A stretch of DNA of 64,000 bases from contig NZ_CP083646.1 in the NCBI RefSeq assembly GCF_020099275.1, forward strand, positions 186,001-250,000, in the 5' to 3' direction. Numbering within the stretch: the first letter of the stretch is position 1; every line of letters begins with the position of its first letter. Source of the DNA: Corynebacterium falsenii (GTDB lineage: Bacteria; Actinomycetota; Actinomycetes; Mycobacteriales; Mycobacteriaceae). Below the pieces are notes generated by a model. It saw only the letters and a program-made list of their open reading frames with translations, made no database searches and had not been told where the DNA came from. This document shows, piece after piece, positions 51,467 through 60,147 of the stretch. The position numbers and the translations under genes were made by a program.

Positions 51467-54400
51467 CTAGCTCTTCTTTGCAGCCTTCCGCGTCGCACCG
51501 CGCTTGACCGTGCGGGTCGTGGCGTTGCGGGCAGCGGCCGAGCTCTTCGCAGCCTTCTTAGCACCGGACTTCTTCGCCGCCTTGGTGCCAGACTTCTTCC
51601 CGGCCTTCTTGCCAGACTTCTTCGCGCCACCAGCGCCCTCGGCAGCCTCCTTCGCCCGGCGCTCCGACAGGAGCTCGTTGGCACGCGCGTCCGTCATCGT
51701 CTCCGGCGTATCGCCCTTGCGCAGCGACGCATTCGTCGTGCCGTCCGTGACATACGCCCCGAAGCGGCCGTCCTTCACGCTCATCGGCTTGCCGGAGACG
51801 TCATTGTCGCCCAGCTGCTTCAGCGGCGGCTGCGCCGCAGCCCGCCCGCGACGCTTTGGCTCAGCGTAAATCCGCCGCGCCTCGTCAAGCGTGATGTCGA
51901 AGATCTGCTGCTCATTCGCCAGCGACCGCGAGTCGTTGCCCTTCTTCAGGTACGGCCCGTACCGGCCATTTTGCGCAGTGATGACCTCGCCGTCTGACGG
52001 ATCCACACCCACCTCACGCGGCAGGCTCATGAGCTTCAGCGCCTCGTCCAAGGTCACCGTCGCCGGCTCCATGTCGCTGAACAGGCTAGCCGTCTTCGGC
52101 TTCAGCGTGGCCTCCACGATCTCCTTGACGCGCTTGGCCTTCTGGTTCTGCGCCGTCTTGGTTTCGCGACTGAGTGGCTTCTTGCCCTCGGCCTCGCGCT
52201 CCTTGTCCTGCTCGTCGCGCTCGGCCTCCCACTGCTTCTCGGCCTTCGCGGCCACGGTGGCCTCTTCGTCCTCGCCCAGCAGTTCGGTCACGTACGGTCC
52301 GTAGCGCCCCTCGCGCGCCACGATCGTGCGGCCATTGTCAGGGTTGACGCCCAACTCTCGCCCCGTCTGCGGTGTCGCAAAGAGCTTTTCGGCAACCTCC
52401 AACGTCAGTTCGTCGGGGGTCATCGATTCGGGCAGGTTGGCACGCTGGACTTCCGGCTCCGTGCCCTCCGGGGAGCCAGCGGGAACCGGCTTGACCCGCT
52501 CGAGGTACGGCCCATAGCGCCCGACACGCACGACGATGGGCACCCCGTTGGCGTCGTCGAAAAGATGGAGTGAGTTCACGCGGCGTGCGTCGATCTGCTC
52601 CAGGTTGTCGCCCACGATGTGCTTCAGCCCGCCCATCCGCGGGATAGCCGCCGAGGGGGATTCGGGCCGGGACGTGTCACCGAAGTAGAAGCCCTGCAGC
52701 CAGTTTTCGCGGTCCTCACGGCCTGCTGCGATGGCATCGAGTTCGTCTTCCATCGCGGAGGTGAAGTCGTAGTCCACGAGGGAACCGAAGTTCTCCTCCA
52801 GCAACCCGACCACGGCAAACGCCACCCACGAAGGCACCAGCGCATTGCCGCGCGGCAGCACGTAGCCGCGGTCCTGGATGGTGCGGATGATCGAGGCGTA
52901 TGTGGACGGACGGCCGATGCCGAGCTCCTCCATGCGCTTGACCAGGCTCGCTTCGGTGTAGCGGGCCGGCGGGTTGGTGGTGTGACCGTCGGCGCTGACC
53001 TCGGTGGCGCGAAGCTCGTCGCCGGGGGTGAGCTGCGGCAGGCGCTTCTCAGCATTGTCGGCGACATTGCGGCCGTCCGCAGTTTCGGAGACCTCCACGT
53101 AGGCCTTGAGGAAGCCGGGGAAGGTGATGGTGCGACCGGTGGCGGTGAACTCGGTGGTCTCGCCCGTCGACGCCTCACCAGTGACAGTGACCTTCATGGA
53201 CATGCCCTTGGCATCAGCCATCTGCGAGGCCACGGTGCGCTGCCAAATCAGCTCGTAGAGCTTGTACTCCTCCGCGTCGAGGCGGCCGGAGAGCTGCCCC
53301 GGGGTGGCGAAGGTTTCGCCGGCGGGGCGGATAGCCTCGTGGGCCTCCTGGGAGTTCTTGACCTTGCGGGAGTACTGGCGGGGTGCGTCGGCCACGTACT
53401 TATCGCCATAGAGCTCGCGGGCTTGAGCGCGGGCGGCATCGATGCCGGACTTGGACAGCGTGGTCGAGTCCGTACGCATATAGGTGATGTGGCCGTTTTC
53501 GTACAGGCGCTGGGCGATGCGCATCGTGCGCTCCGAGGTGAAGCGCAGCTTGCGGCCGGCCTCCTGCTGCAGCGTGGAGGTCATGAACGGTGGGTAGGGG
53601 CGGCGCGTGTAGGGCTTGTCCTCCACCGAGCTGACCAGCATCTCCGCACCCTCGAGGCCCTTGGCCAGGGCCTGGGCGCGCTGCTGATCGAGCACCAGGA
53701 CGGATTCCTTGGAACCCTGGGAGGACTTGCTGGCCTTGAGCTTGCCGTCATCGCCGAAGTCCCGACCCTGTGCCACGCGCTGGCCATCAACGGTGGCCAG
53801 GCGAGCCTCGAAGGAACGGGGGTTCTGGCTGGCCGCATCGGCGGCGCTGCCAGCGCTACCGGATCCACCGCTGGTGAGGGCCGAGATCGCTGAGTCGCTG
53901 AGCTGCATCTGTGCCTGCAGGTCCCAGTACTCGGCTGCCACAAACTTCATGCGCTCGCGCTCGCGTTCCACGATCACGCGGGTCGCCACGGACTGCACGC
54001 GGCCGGCGGACAGGCGCGGCATGACCTTCTTCCACAGCACCGGGGACACCTCGTAGCCGTACAGGCGGTCCAGCACGCGGCGGGCCTCTTGGGCGTCAAC
54101 AAGGTCCGTGTCGAGCTCGCGGGTGTTGTTCGCGGCTTCGAGGATGGCAGGCTTCGTGATCTCGTGGAACACCATGCGGCGCACCGGCACCTTGGGCTTG
54201 AGAACCTCCAGGAGGTGCCACGCAATGGCCTCGCCCTCGCGGTCGGGGTCTGTGGCCAGGTAGAGCTCGTCTACCTGCTTGAGCTTGGCTTTGAGGTCGG
54301 AGACCTTCTTTTTCTTGTCCGGGCTGACCACGTAGAGGGGTTCGAAGCCCTTGTCTACGTTCACGCCCAACCGAGCCCAAGGCTCCTTCTTGTACTTTGC

Positions 54401-54547
54401 CGGAACATCGGCCGCACCGCGGGGAAGATCGCGGATGTGCCCCACGGAGGCCTCCACGATGTAATCCGACCCCAGGTAAGGGGCGATCTTTTGAGCCTTC
54501 GTTCCAGACTCCACAATCACCAGGCGCTTGACGCCATCACTAGCCAT
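51467..54547 (-). CDS. topA: DNA topoisomerase I
   Basis: 1026 residues, type IA. Seen: TOPRIM domain at the N-terminus (KRLVIVESGTKAQKIAPYLG, LATDPDREGEAIAWHLLEVL), the active-site tyrosine in HITYMRTDSTTLSKSG, GIGRPSTYASIIRTIQDRGY, then the four actinobacterial C-terminal repeats marked by GRYGPY / GRFGAY (about 690-925) in place of zinc fingers, and a Lys/Ala-rich basic tail (about 965-1026) as in mycobacterial TopA. Relaxes negative supercoils. Same position as Rv3646c, beside cspA. Confidence 0.97.
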   Translation of the reverse strand: MASDGVKRLVIVESGTKAQKIAPYLGSDYIVEASVGHIRDLPRGAADVPAKYKKEPWARLGVNVDKGFEPLYVVSPDKKKKVSDLKAKLKQVDELYLATDPDREGEAIAWHLLEVLKPKVPVRRMVFHEITKPAILEAANNTRELDTDLVDAQEARRVLDRLYGYEVSPVLWKKVMPRLSAGRVQSVATRVIVERERERMKFVAAEYWDLQAQMQLSDSAISALTSGGSGSAGSAADAASQNPRSFEARLATVDGQRVAQGRDFGDDGKLKASKSSQGSKESVLVLDQQRAQALAKGLEGAEMLVSSVEDKPYTRRPYPPFMTSTLQQEAGRKLRFTSERTMRIAQRLYENGHITYMRTDSTTLSKSGIDAARAQARELYGDKYVADAPRQYSRKVKNSQEAHEAIRPAGETFATPGQLSGRLDAEEYKLYELIWQRTVASQMADAKGMSMKVTVTGEASTGETTEFTATGRTITFPGFLKAYVEVSETADGRNVADNAEKRLPQLTPGDELRATEVSADGHTTNPPARYTEASLVKRMEELGIGRPSTYASIIRTIQDRGYVLPRGNALVPSWVAFAVVGLLEENFGSLVDYDFTSAMEDELDAIAAGREDRENWLQGFYFGDTSRPESPSAAIPRMGGLKHIVGDNLEQIDARRVNSLHLFDDANGVPIVVRVGRYGPYLERVKPVPAGSPEGTEPEVQRANLPESMTPDELTLEVAEKLFATPQTGRELGVNPDNGRTIVAREGRYGPYVTELLGEDEEATVAAKAEKQWEAERDEQDKEREAEGKKPLSRETKTAQNQKAKRVKEIVEATLKPKTASLFSDMEPATVTLDEALKLMSLPREVGVDPSDGEVITAQNGRYGPYLKKGNDSRSLANEQQIFDITLDEARRIYAEPKRRGRAAAQPPLKQLGDNDVSGKPMSVKDGRFGAYVTDGTTNASLRKGDTPETMTDARANELLSERRAKEAAEGAGGAKKSGKKAGKKSGTKAAKKSGAKKAAKSSAAARNATTRTVKRGATRKAAKKS

Positions 54548-54766
54548 TGGGCTTGATCACACTTCCTTAGTTCGGTTTATTCCTTATATATAGTGCGCTT
54601 CCCCGCGAACCTTTACATGCTTTTCTAGGTGAGCCTACCGACTTTTTCCAAAAAGGGGGTCACCTTCAGCAACACTAATGCCCCCGAGCGACAGTCCGCC
54701 TCACCAAGAAGTGAAGCAGAACCGCCGCGCGGGGGCACCGGTGGTTATATGCGAAGTAAGAACGTC

Positions 54767-54970
54767 TTACAGGGCGGTAACGTTCTGAGCCTGCGGGCCC
54801 TTAGCGCCCTCGCCGACCTCGAACTCGACCTGCTGGTTCTCCTCGAGGGTACGGAAGCCGTTGCCCTGGATCTCGGAGTAGTGAACGAAAACGTCCGCAG
54901 AGCCGTCCTCCGGAGCAATGAAGCCGAAGCCCTTCTCAGCGTTGAACCACTTGACGGTTCCCTGTGCCAT
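54767..54970 (-). CDS. cspA: Cold shock protein
   Basis: 67 residues, single cold-shock domain. Seen: RNP1 [11 protein letters not shown] and RNP2 VFVHYSEI, start [17 protein letters not shown] chaperone binding single-stranded nucleic acid. Lies between topA and the helicase as Rv3648c does. The leader upstream contains two hairpins. Very biased codons. Confidence 0.97.
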   Translation of the reverse strand: MAQGTVKWFNAEKGFGFIAPEDGSADVFVHYSEIQGNGFRTLEENQQVEFEVGEGAKGPQAQNVTAL

Positions 54971-55033
54971 GTTAAAACCTAACTGTATGTGAAACGATCA
55001 GCATCCACCTAGCCACAATCAACTTCTGTGAGC

Positions 55034-55079
55034 CGTTCGTGGTGAACGCTGCCGCCCAACGTACTTACATGTTGGGCGG
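55034..55079 (-). promoter_or_regulatory. Structured leader of cspA
   Basis: Two stem-loops lie 64-110 bases upstream of the cspA ATG: CGTTC-GTGGT-GAACG (about 55034-55048) and the perfect nine-pair CCGCCCAAC / GTTGGGCGG (55052-55060 with 55071-55079, ten-base loop). Long folded leaders are usual for cold-shock genes; whether both are transcribed is unknown. Confidence 0.4.
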
Positions 55080-55254
55080 AAATTGGGTGAAAAAACCTAC
55101 ACACCCTGTACAACTGCAGCTTTCGCCCCACAAGTAACAGGCAGTATTCTTCGACCTGCTGACCAGTGTGCCACGAAACACTATTAATTAGTACCCGGGA
55201 GGCAAAGTTTTTTTGCCCACCCCCTAATGGGTTTAGAATGGCGACCGAATAATC

Positions 55255-57630
55255 ATGACTCAATCCAGCTTCGGCCAGGAAATTCTGGACCAGATCACCG
55301 GCTTCTTCCCGCGGTCCACCCTGACCCACATCCGGCACGTCCCCGCACAGTCCAGCACCCCTGTGAGCTGGCCTGATTGGGCAGATGCCGACCTGCTGGC
55401 TTACCTCGCCGACCGTGGAATAACACAGCCGTGGTCGCATCAGGCCGAGACGGCGGAGCGTGCGTGGTCGGGTGGAGATGTGATTTGTGCGACCGGAACG
55501 GCGTCGGGAAAAAGTTTGGGCTATCAGCTGCCCATCCTGAGCCACTTGGCCGCCAACTCGACGGCGACTGCCCTCTACATCAGCCCCACGAAAGCGCTCG
55601 CGCAGGACCAGAAAGCCAGCCTGGCGGCGATGTGTTCGGGAGCGGCGAGTCTGGCCGACGTGCTCGTGGCCAGCTACGACGGCGACACCCCACCCGAGGC
55701 GCGCCGCACGATCCGCGAGAGCGCGCGGATTGTCATCACCAACCCCGACATGCTGCACGCCAGCATCCTAGGCAACCCCGGCGCGTGGACACGGCTGCTG
55801 AAAACCCTGCGCTACCTAGTCATTGACGAATGCCACGTGTACCGCGGCGTGTTCGGCGCGCACGTGTCGATGGTGCTGCGCAGGCTGCTGCGGCTGGCGA
55901 GCAACGACGTCACCGTGATCATGGCCAGCGCCACCAGCGTGGATCCGGCCGCCCACGCGCGGCGTCTCACCGGGCGCACGGACATCCTGGCCGTCACCGA
56001 CGACGGCGCCCCGACCGGCCAGCGCACCATCGCGCTTTGGGAGCCGGGATTCCTGCCCGATACGCAGGGTGAACACGATGCGCCAGTGCGCCGCGCGGCG
56101 AACAGCGAGGCGGCGGACATCATGGGGCACATCATCGCCACGGGTGCGCGGACGCTCACGTTCGTGCGCTCCCGGCGCGGCGCGGAGATGGTGGCGATCA
56201 ACGCGGCGGAAAAGCTGGCGCAACTAGGGCGCAGCCAGGACGCGGTGCGGGTGGCGGCCTACCGCGCGGGGTACACGCCGGAGGACCGCCGGGAGCTGGA
56301 GCGGCGACTGGACAACGGCGAGCTACTGGGCGTGGCTGCGACGAATGCACTGGAGCTCGGCATTGACGTCGGCGGTCTTGATGCTGTGGTGACCAGCGGT
56401 TTCCCGGGCACGATCGCGAGCTTCCGGCAGCAGGCGGGGCGCGCGGGTCGGCGCGGGCAGGGTGCTGTGGTGGTGCTCGTCGGCGCGGATGATCCGATGG
56501 ATACGTACCTGGTGCACCACCCGGAAGCGCTGCTGGATCGGCCGGTGGAGAATACGGTGTTCGACCCTACGAATCCCTATGTGCTGGCGGATCACCTGCT
56601 GTGCGCGGCGGCGGAGAAGCCGCTGACGGACGCGGAGATCGCGGCGTGGGCTGGCGGCGCAACGGACACGGCAGACGCGGAGGGCGCTACCGATGCCGCC
56701 GCGAATGTGCAGCGTGTGGTGGATTATTTGCTTCGCCGCGGCGATCTCAAGCGTCGGCCCCGCGGCATCTTCGCGGATCTGCGCCGCGCCAAGGAGGTCC
56801 ACGGGCAGGTTGCGCTGCGCGGTGGCGCGGCGGAGCACGTGGCGATCGTGGAGCAGGAAACCGGCCGCATGCTGGGCACTGTCGATGCCACGCGCGCTAC
56901 GTCCGACGTCCACACGGGCGCCGTGTACGTGCACCAGGGCGAAACGTTCATCGTGGACGAGCTCAACCTCGCCGACAACGTGGCCTGGGTTCACCAGGCC
57001 TATCCGGAATACTCCACCAGCGCGGTGCGCACCACGGACATTGAGCTTTTGCGCACCCGCCAGACCGTCAAGATCACGGATGGCGTGTGGCTCGCGGATG
57101 TCGACGTGCGCGTGAGCCACCAGGTCACGGGCTACCGCAAGCGCCTGCCCAGTGGCGAGATCTTGGAGACTGTCCCCCTCGACGTGCCGCCTGATGAGCT
57201 GCGCACCCGCGCCGTGGCGTACACGGTGGAACCGGATGTGCTGCTTGACCTGGGCTTGCCGGAGCCCACGTGGCCGGGCTCGCTACACGCTGCGGAGCAT
57301 GCCGCCATCGGTTTGTTGCCGCTGCTGGCCACGTGCGATCGGTGGGACATCGGTGGCGTGTCCACCGTGGAGCACCCGGACACGGGCCTGCCGACCGTGT
57401 TCGTCTACGACGGCTACGCCGGCGGCGCGGGCTTTTCCGAGCAAGGTTTCGCGCGCTTCGCCGAGTGGATGCGCGCCACCGCGGACGCCGTGGGGTCGTG
57501 CGGCTGCGATTCCGGCTGCCCTTCCTGCGTGCAGTCCCCGAAGTGCGGCAACGGCAACGATCCTCTCTTCAAAACGGGTGCGCTGGAATTGCTCTCCTTT
57601 TTGTCCGACGCCACCTCCGGCGATTCTTAA
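55255..57630 (+). CDS. DECH-box helicase with DUF1998/MZB domain
   Basis: 791 residues, superfamily 2 helicase of the Lhr/YprA type. Seen: Walker A CATGTASGKSLGYQLP, TALYISPTKALAQDQ, VIITNPDMLHASIL, Walker B VIDECHVYRGVFG, SATSVDP, then helicase domain 2 (TNALELGIDVGGLDAVV, GRAGRRGQGAV) and a C-terminal four-cysteine zinc module (SCGCDSGCPSCVQSPKCGNG). MrfA-like enzymes of this class act in mitomycin-type DNA damage repair. In actinobacteria it marks the start of the Tad neighbourhood (as Rv3649). The dispersed motif (57606-57615) overlaps its last codons. Confidence 0.92.
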   Translation: MTQSSFGQEILDQITGFFPRSTLTHIRHVPAQSSTPVSWPDWADADLLAYLADRGITQPWSHQAETAERAWSGGDVICATGTASGKSLGYQLPILSHLAANSTATALYISPTKALAQDQKASLAAMCSGAASLADVLVASYDGDTPPEARRTIRESARIVITNPDMLHASILGNPGAWTRLLKTLRYLVIDECHVYRGVFGAHVSMVLRRLLRLASNDVTVIMASATSVDPAAHARRLTGRTDILAVTDDGAPTGQRTIALWEPGFLPDTQGEHDAPVRRAANSEAADIMGHIIATGARTLTFVRSRRGAEMVAINAAEKLAQLGRSQDAVRVAAYRAGYTPEDRRELERRLDNGELLGVAATNALELGIDVGGLDAVVTSGFPGTIASFRQQAGRAGRRGQGAVVVLVGADDPMDTYLVHHPEALLDRPVENTVFDPTNPYVLADHLLCAAAEKPLTDAEIAAWAGGATDTADAEGATDAAANVQRVVDYLLRRGDLKRRPRGIFADLRRAKEVHGQVALRGGAAEHVAIVEQETGRMLGTVDATRATSDVHTGAVYVHQGETFIVDELNLADNVAWVHQAYPEYSTSAVRTTDIELLRTRQTVKITDGVWLADVDVRVSHQVTGYRKRLPSGEILETVPLDVPPDELRTRAVAYTVEPDVLLDLGLPEPTWPGSLHAAEHAAIGLLPLLATCDRWDIGGVSTVEHPDTGLPTVFVYDGYAGGAGFSEQGFARFAEWMRATADAVGSCGCDSGCPSCVQSPKCGNGNDPLFKTGALELLSFLSDATSGDS

Positions 57631-57696
57631 AACCTGCCGCCATCGGGGTGCGGCGGGGCATTCACAATATGCAGACGGTTCACTAATGTTGTTTTC

Positions 57697-57897
57697 ATGG
57701 CAAATGCGAACACCACCGAGGGGCCAGCCGAACATAAGTTGACCACGAATCCCCAGGCCCTAGCTTCTTCCCCAGAGGCTTCTCATCCTCTAGACAATGC
57801 CTCCAATCGCTCAGGTTCGGCACACGATGCCGAGCTCACGGCACGCCAAGCCGCCGATGAGCTAACAGCCCTGACGGAGGAACTGAATCTCTACTAG
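57697..57897 (+). CDS. Small hydrophilic protein
   Basis: 66 residues. First half Asn/Thr/Ser/Pro-rich, second half an acidic helix (DAELTARQAADELTALTEELN) ending in LY. No Shine-Dalgarno, but TAATGT at 57684-57689 is placed for a leaderless transcript starting at the ATG. Lies between the helicase and the convergent tad genes. No recognised family; a real gene is likely but not certain. Confidence 0.5.
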   Translation: MANANTTEGPAEHKLTTNPQALASSPEASHPLDNASNRSGSAHDAELTARQAADELTALTEELNLY

Positions 57898-57955
57898 GAC
57901 TAAGTTGGCAAGGATCGACCAGTAGCGGGCTCTCACGGACCCTAGCTAGGGATGA

Positions 57956-58264
57956 TCAGCCTGCATCAACAGCAGTTTCGGCGGCTGCGGTGGCGCTGCG
58001 GGCAGAGGTTGCCACCGTAACGGTGACCCGGTCGCCCGCAACCTCGCAGCTCTCGAGCGTGGTGCCGTTTGCTTGGGCAAAAGTGCCCGCCGCCGCGCAG
58101 GGATCACCGTCCCCGGTAGCGTTGATGGCTGCTGCTGATAGGGCGGTGAGGTCTGCAGCGTTCACGGCTCGAACGTGCTCTCCCAACAGAGCCATGCTCG
58201 CGACGATGAACGCGCCAAGAGACAGAATCGCAAGAGTCGCACTCACTGCGTAGGTTGTGCTCAC
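57956..58264 (-). CDS. TadE-like pseudopilin (Rv3654c type)
   Basis: 102 residues. N-terminal hydrophobic helix (ATLAILSLGAFIVASMALLG) followed by HVRAVNAADLTALSAAAIN and a small domain with two cysteines (GDPCAAAG, LESCEV). This is the helicase-neighbourhood TadE-like family, last gene of the locus. It overlaps the preceding TadE gene by four bases (ATGA). A minor pilin or secreted component of the Tad system; the exact role is unknown. Confidence 0.8.
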   Translation of the reverse strand: MSTTYAVSATLAILSLGAFIVASMALLGEHVRAVNAADLTALSAAAINATGDGDPCAAAGTFAQANGTTLESCEVAGDRVTVTVATSARSATAAAETAVDAG

Positions 58265-58560
58265 GGTTCTGCCACCACCACAGCCTCAGCATGGACATCG
58301 AACAGTGGAGCCGGGGCTGTCACCCTGACGGTGACGGAGTTGACCCCAGCATGCACCGTGGGGCTGATGTCCACCACAGCATCGGGATCTTTGGCGTGAG
58401 CCAGCGCCTGGCCGTCGGCCCCCATCGCCTCAGCTCGGGCAACATCCCGAGCCAGTGACTGAGTAGCCGAAGCAGTGGCCATGGTGCCGAACCCCGCAAG
58501 GAGTCCTCCTACGACCACCGTTAAGGCGGACATGACGATAGCCCCTTCCACTGTGTTCAT
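58261..58560 (-). CDS. tadE: TadE-family pseudopilin
   Basis: 99 residues. Begins with the TadE-type motif (MNTVEGAIVMSALTVVVGGLLAGFG) with a Glu at position 5 of the mature-like segment, then a short soluble domain. Corresponds to Rv3655c. Ribosome binding site AAAGGAGAG. Minor pilin thought to help initiate or anchor the Flp fibre. Confidence 0.75.
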   Translation of the reverse strand: MNTVEGAIVMSALTVVVGGLLAGFGTMATASATQSLARDVARAEAMGADGQALAHAKDPDAVVDISPTVHAGVNSVTVRVTAPAPLFDVHAEAVVVAEP

Positions 58561-58644
58561 GATGTGCTCTCCTTTCTTGTTATCGCCGTGAACGCTCGAT
58601 CAGCAGTCTTTCCCAAAGACTGACGCGCAACCAGGCTGCGAGTG

Positions 58645-58977
58645 TTAGCCCTGCTTAAGGGCTCGCTCGAAAATCTGGGACAGTGCCTGCTCAACGGTGT
58701 CCGAGGTCACCACGGTGTAGAGCAACGCGCCCAGCGCGGCCGCCGCGACACATCCGAGGGCGTACTCGATGGTGCTCATTCCCTCTTCGTCATCCCAGTG
58801 CTTGCGGGCGGCACCAACGAAGGCATCCCACTGGCGTTCGATGAAGTTTCGGTCGCTGCACACGCACAGGTCTTGTGCGGGGCAGTCGAGTAATGCATCC
58901 TCGGTGTGTGCCGGCATCGGCTCCGCAACATCGATCGAGGGGGTGTTGGAAACAGCGGTCGTGGTCGTAGTGGTCAT
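58645..58977 (-). CDS. flp: Flp-type pilin (DUF4244)
   Basis: 110 residues. Start ATG at 58977 fits AAAGGACG. A long N-terminal leader (1-67, with DCPAQDLCVCSD cysteines) ends at EEGMSTIEYALG, the class IV pilin signal with the conserved Glu at position 5 of the mature pilin; then a single hydrophobic helix (CVAAAALGALLYTVVT) and a short tail, giving a mature pilin of about 45 residues. Leader is unusually long for Flp. Corresponds to Rv3656c. A perfect hairpin lies just before its ribosome binding site. Confidence 0.85.
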   Translation of the reverse strand: MTTTTTTAVSNTPSIDVAEPMPAHTEDALLDCPAQDLCVCSDRNFIERQWDAFVGAARKHWDDEEGMSTIEYALGCVAAAALGALLYTVVTSDTVEQALSQIFERALKQG

Positions 58978-58999
58978 GGTGATCGTCCTTTCGGATTGG

Positions 59000-59021
59000 G
59001 CATGCCCATCGGTGGGCATGC
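59000..59021 (-). promoter_or_regulatory. Perfect hairpin in the flp leader
   Basis: GCATGCCCA (59000-59008) and TGGGCATGC (59013-59021) form a nine-pair stem with a TCGG loop, ending about 10 bases before the flp Shine-Dalgarno and 23 bases before the ATG. No T tract follows, so not a simple terminator; an mRNA-stabilising or processing structure for high pilin output, or an operator, are possible. Confidence 0.5.
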
Positions 59022-59097
59022 GCGTGATGTGTTGTCGTTGAATTGTGTTGGTTCGTACAGCGCACGATCAGCCCCTCTAGGCCGCACATCGTGCACC

Positions 59098-60147
59098 TCA
59101 CAGCCCCGCCAGGCCGATGGCCAACGGCACCAGTCCCACGAGGACGAATGCGGGGAGGAAACACAAGGTCAGCGGGGCCGCCAGCGCGATGAGCACCCGC
59201 TCCGCCCCGGCGGTGGATTGATCAGCCGCGAGCCGTCTGAGACGCTCTGCTTGATCTCTCATCCCCTCTGCTAACGCAGCTCCCGACCTGGCATGATGCG
59301 CCGCCTGCCGCGCCACCGGCCCGTAAAACGGGTCGGAACTTACGGCATCCCAGGCAGCGCTATCCGCACCCAGGCGAAGCAGCGCTGTTTCCTTGTTATC
59401 CCCCACCCCTGTGGCCCACGCGAGAACTAGGGGCATCCCCGACGTCAATGCAGCCGCAACGACATCGAGATTGCGGGCGGCCGTCAAGGGGCCGTGGCCC
59501 GGCCCGGCGCGTCCGCCCACTCCGCCGAGAACAGTTATGGTGAGCCTCTCCGCCCACAATGCACCCGCGCAGATCAGTACCACTCCGGCTGTGCTGAGCA
59601 TCAAGCCCAGGCCGTTCGCCGTAAGAAACCGCAGCGTGCCGAACCCCATCGTTTGCCCCAGGGCAACCGCCCCGCACGGCAAAGCCAGCAGCACAACCAC
59701 TGTCAGCCGGGCTCCCGCCATCGCCGATTGCGATCGGGAGATGTGGGCCAGTTGGGCGTCGAGATCAACAACGTATGAACGCGTAAGGCCGGACAACCCC
59801 ACGCCGTGAGTGTGGCTGATCGACCAGAGCCGAAACAGGTGGCCGAGCTCGGGCACGCTTGGTCGCTCACTGCCCGCATCACCAACCACATCGGCACCCA
59901 TGCGCACCGCCGCCGAGCGGGTCCGCAAGGCTGTGCCAACCTGGGCATCACCCGCGACATCCGCCGCCCGCGCCAGAGCGGCCAGCGGCAGCGACCCCGC
60001 CGCAAGTTCCCGGGAGATGAAGTCCACGCTGTCACGCACATGCGCCACGCGGGTGCGGTCCCTGTGCATGTCCCGGGCATGCCGCACCACAACCGAGACG
60101 GTCAGCCCAACGATGGCCACCAACGCGCACCACACTGCGGCAATCAT
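59098..60147 (-). CDS. TadB-TadC fused inner-membrane platform protein
   Basis: 349 residues. First half: two N-terminal/flanking hydrophobic segments and a T2SSF-like cytosolic domain ending in the TadB signature (ALARAADVAG, LSGLTRSYVVDLDAQLAHI, then RLTVVVLLALPCGAVALGQTMG). Second half: two more helices and a TadC-like domain (AALAEGMRDQAERLRRLA, ERVLIALAAPLTLCFLPAF). In M. tuberculosis these are separate genes (Rv3658c, Rv3657c); here one open frame covers both with no internal stop. Overlaps tadA by ATGA. Anchors the ATPase to the pilus base. Confidence 0.75.
   Translation of the reverse strand: MIAAVWCALVAIVGLTVSVVVRHARDMHRDRTRVAHVRDSVDFISRELAAGSLPLAALARAADVAGDAQVGTALRTRSAAVRMGADVVGDAGSERPSVPELGHLFRLWSISHTHGVGLSGLTRSYVVDLDAQLAHISRSQSAMAGARLTVVVLLALPCGAVALGQTMGFGTLRFLTANGLGLMLSTAGVVLICAGALWAERLTITVLGGVGGRAGPGHGPLTAARNLDVVAAALTSGMPLVLAWATGVGDNKETALLRLGADSAAWDAVSSDPFYGPVARQAAHHARSGAALAEGMRDQAERLRRLAADQSTAGAERVLIALAAPLTLCFLPAFVLVGLVPLAIGLAGL

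Noticed and set aside
54678-54741. TGCCCCCG...CGCGGGGGCA pairing downstream of cspA as a terminator
   Set aside because: Short stem around a loop of about 45 bases and no T tract on the cspA strand.
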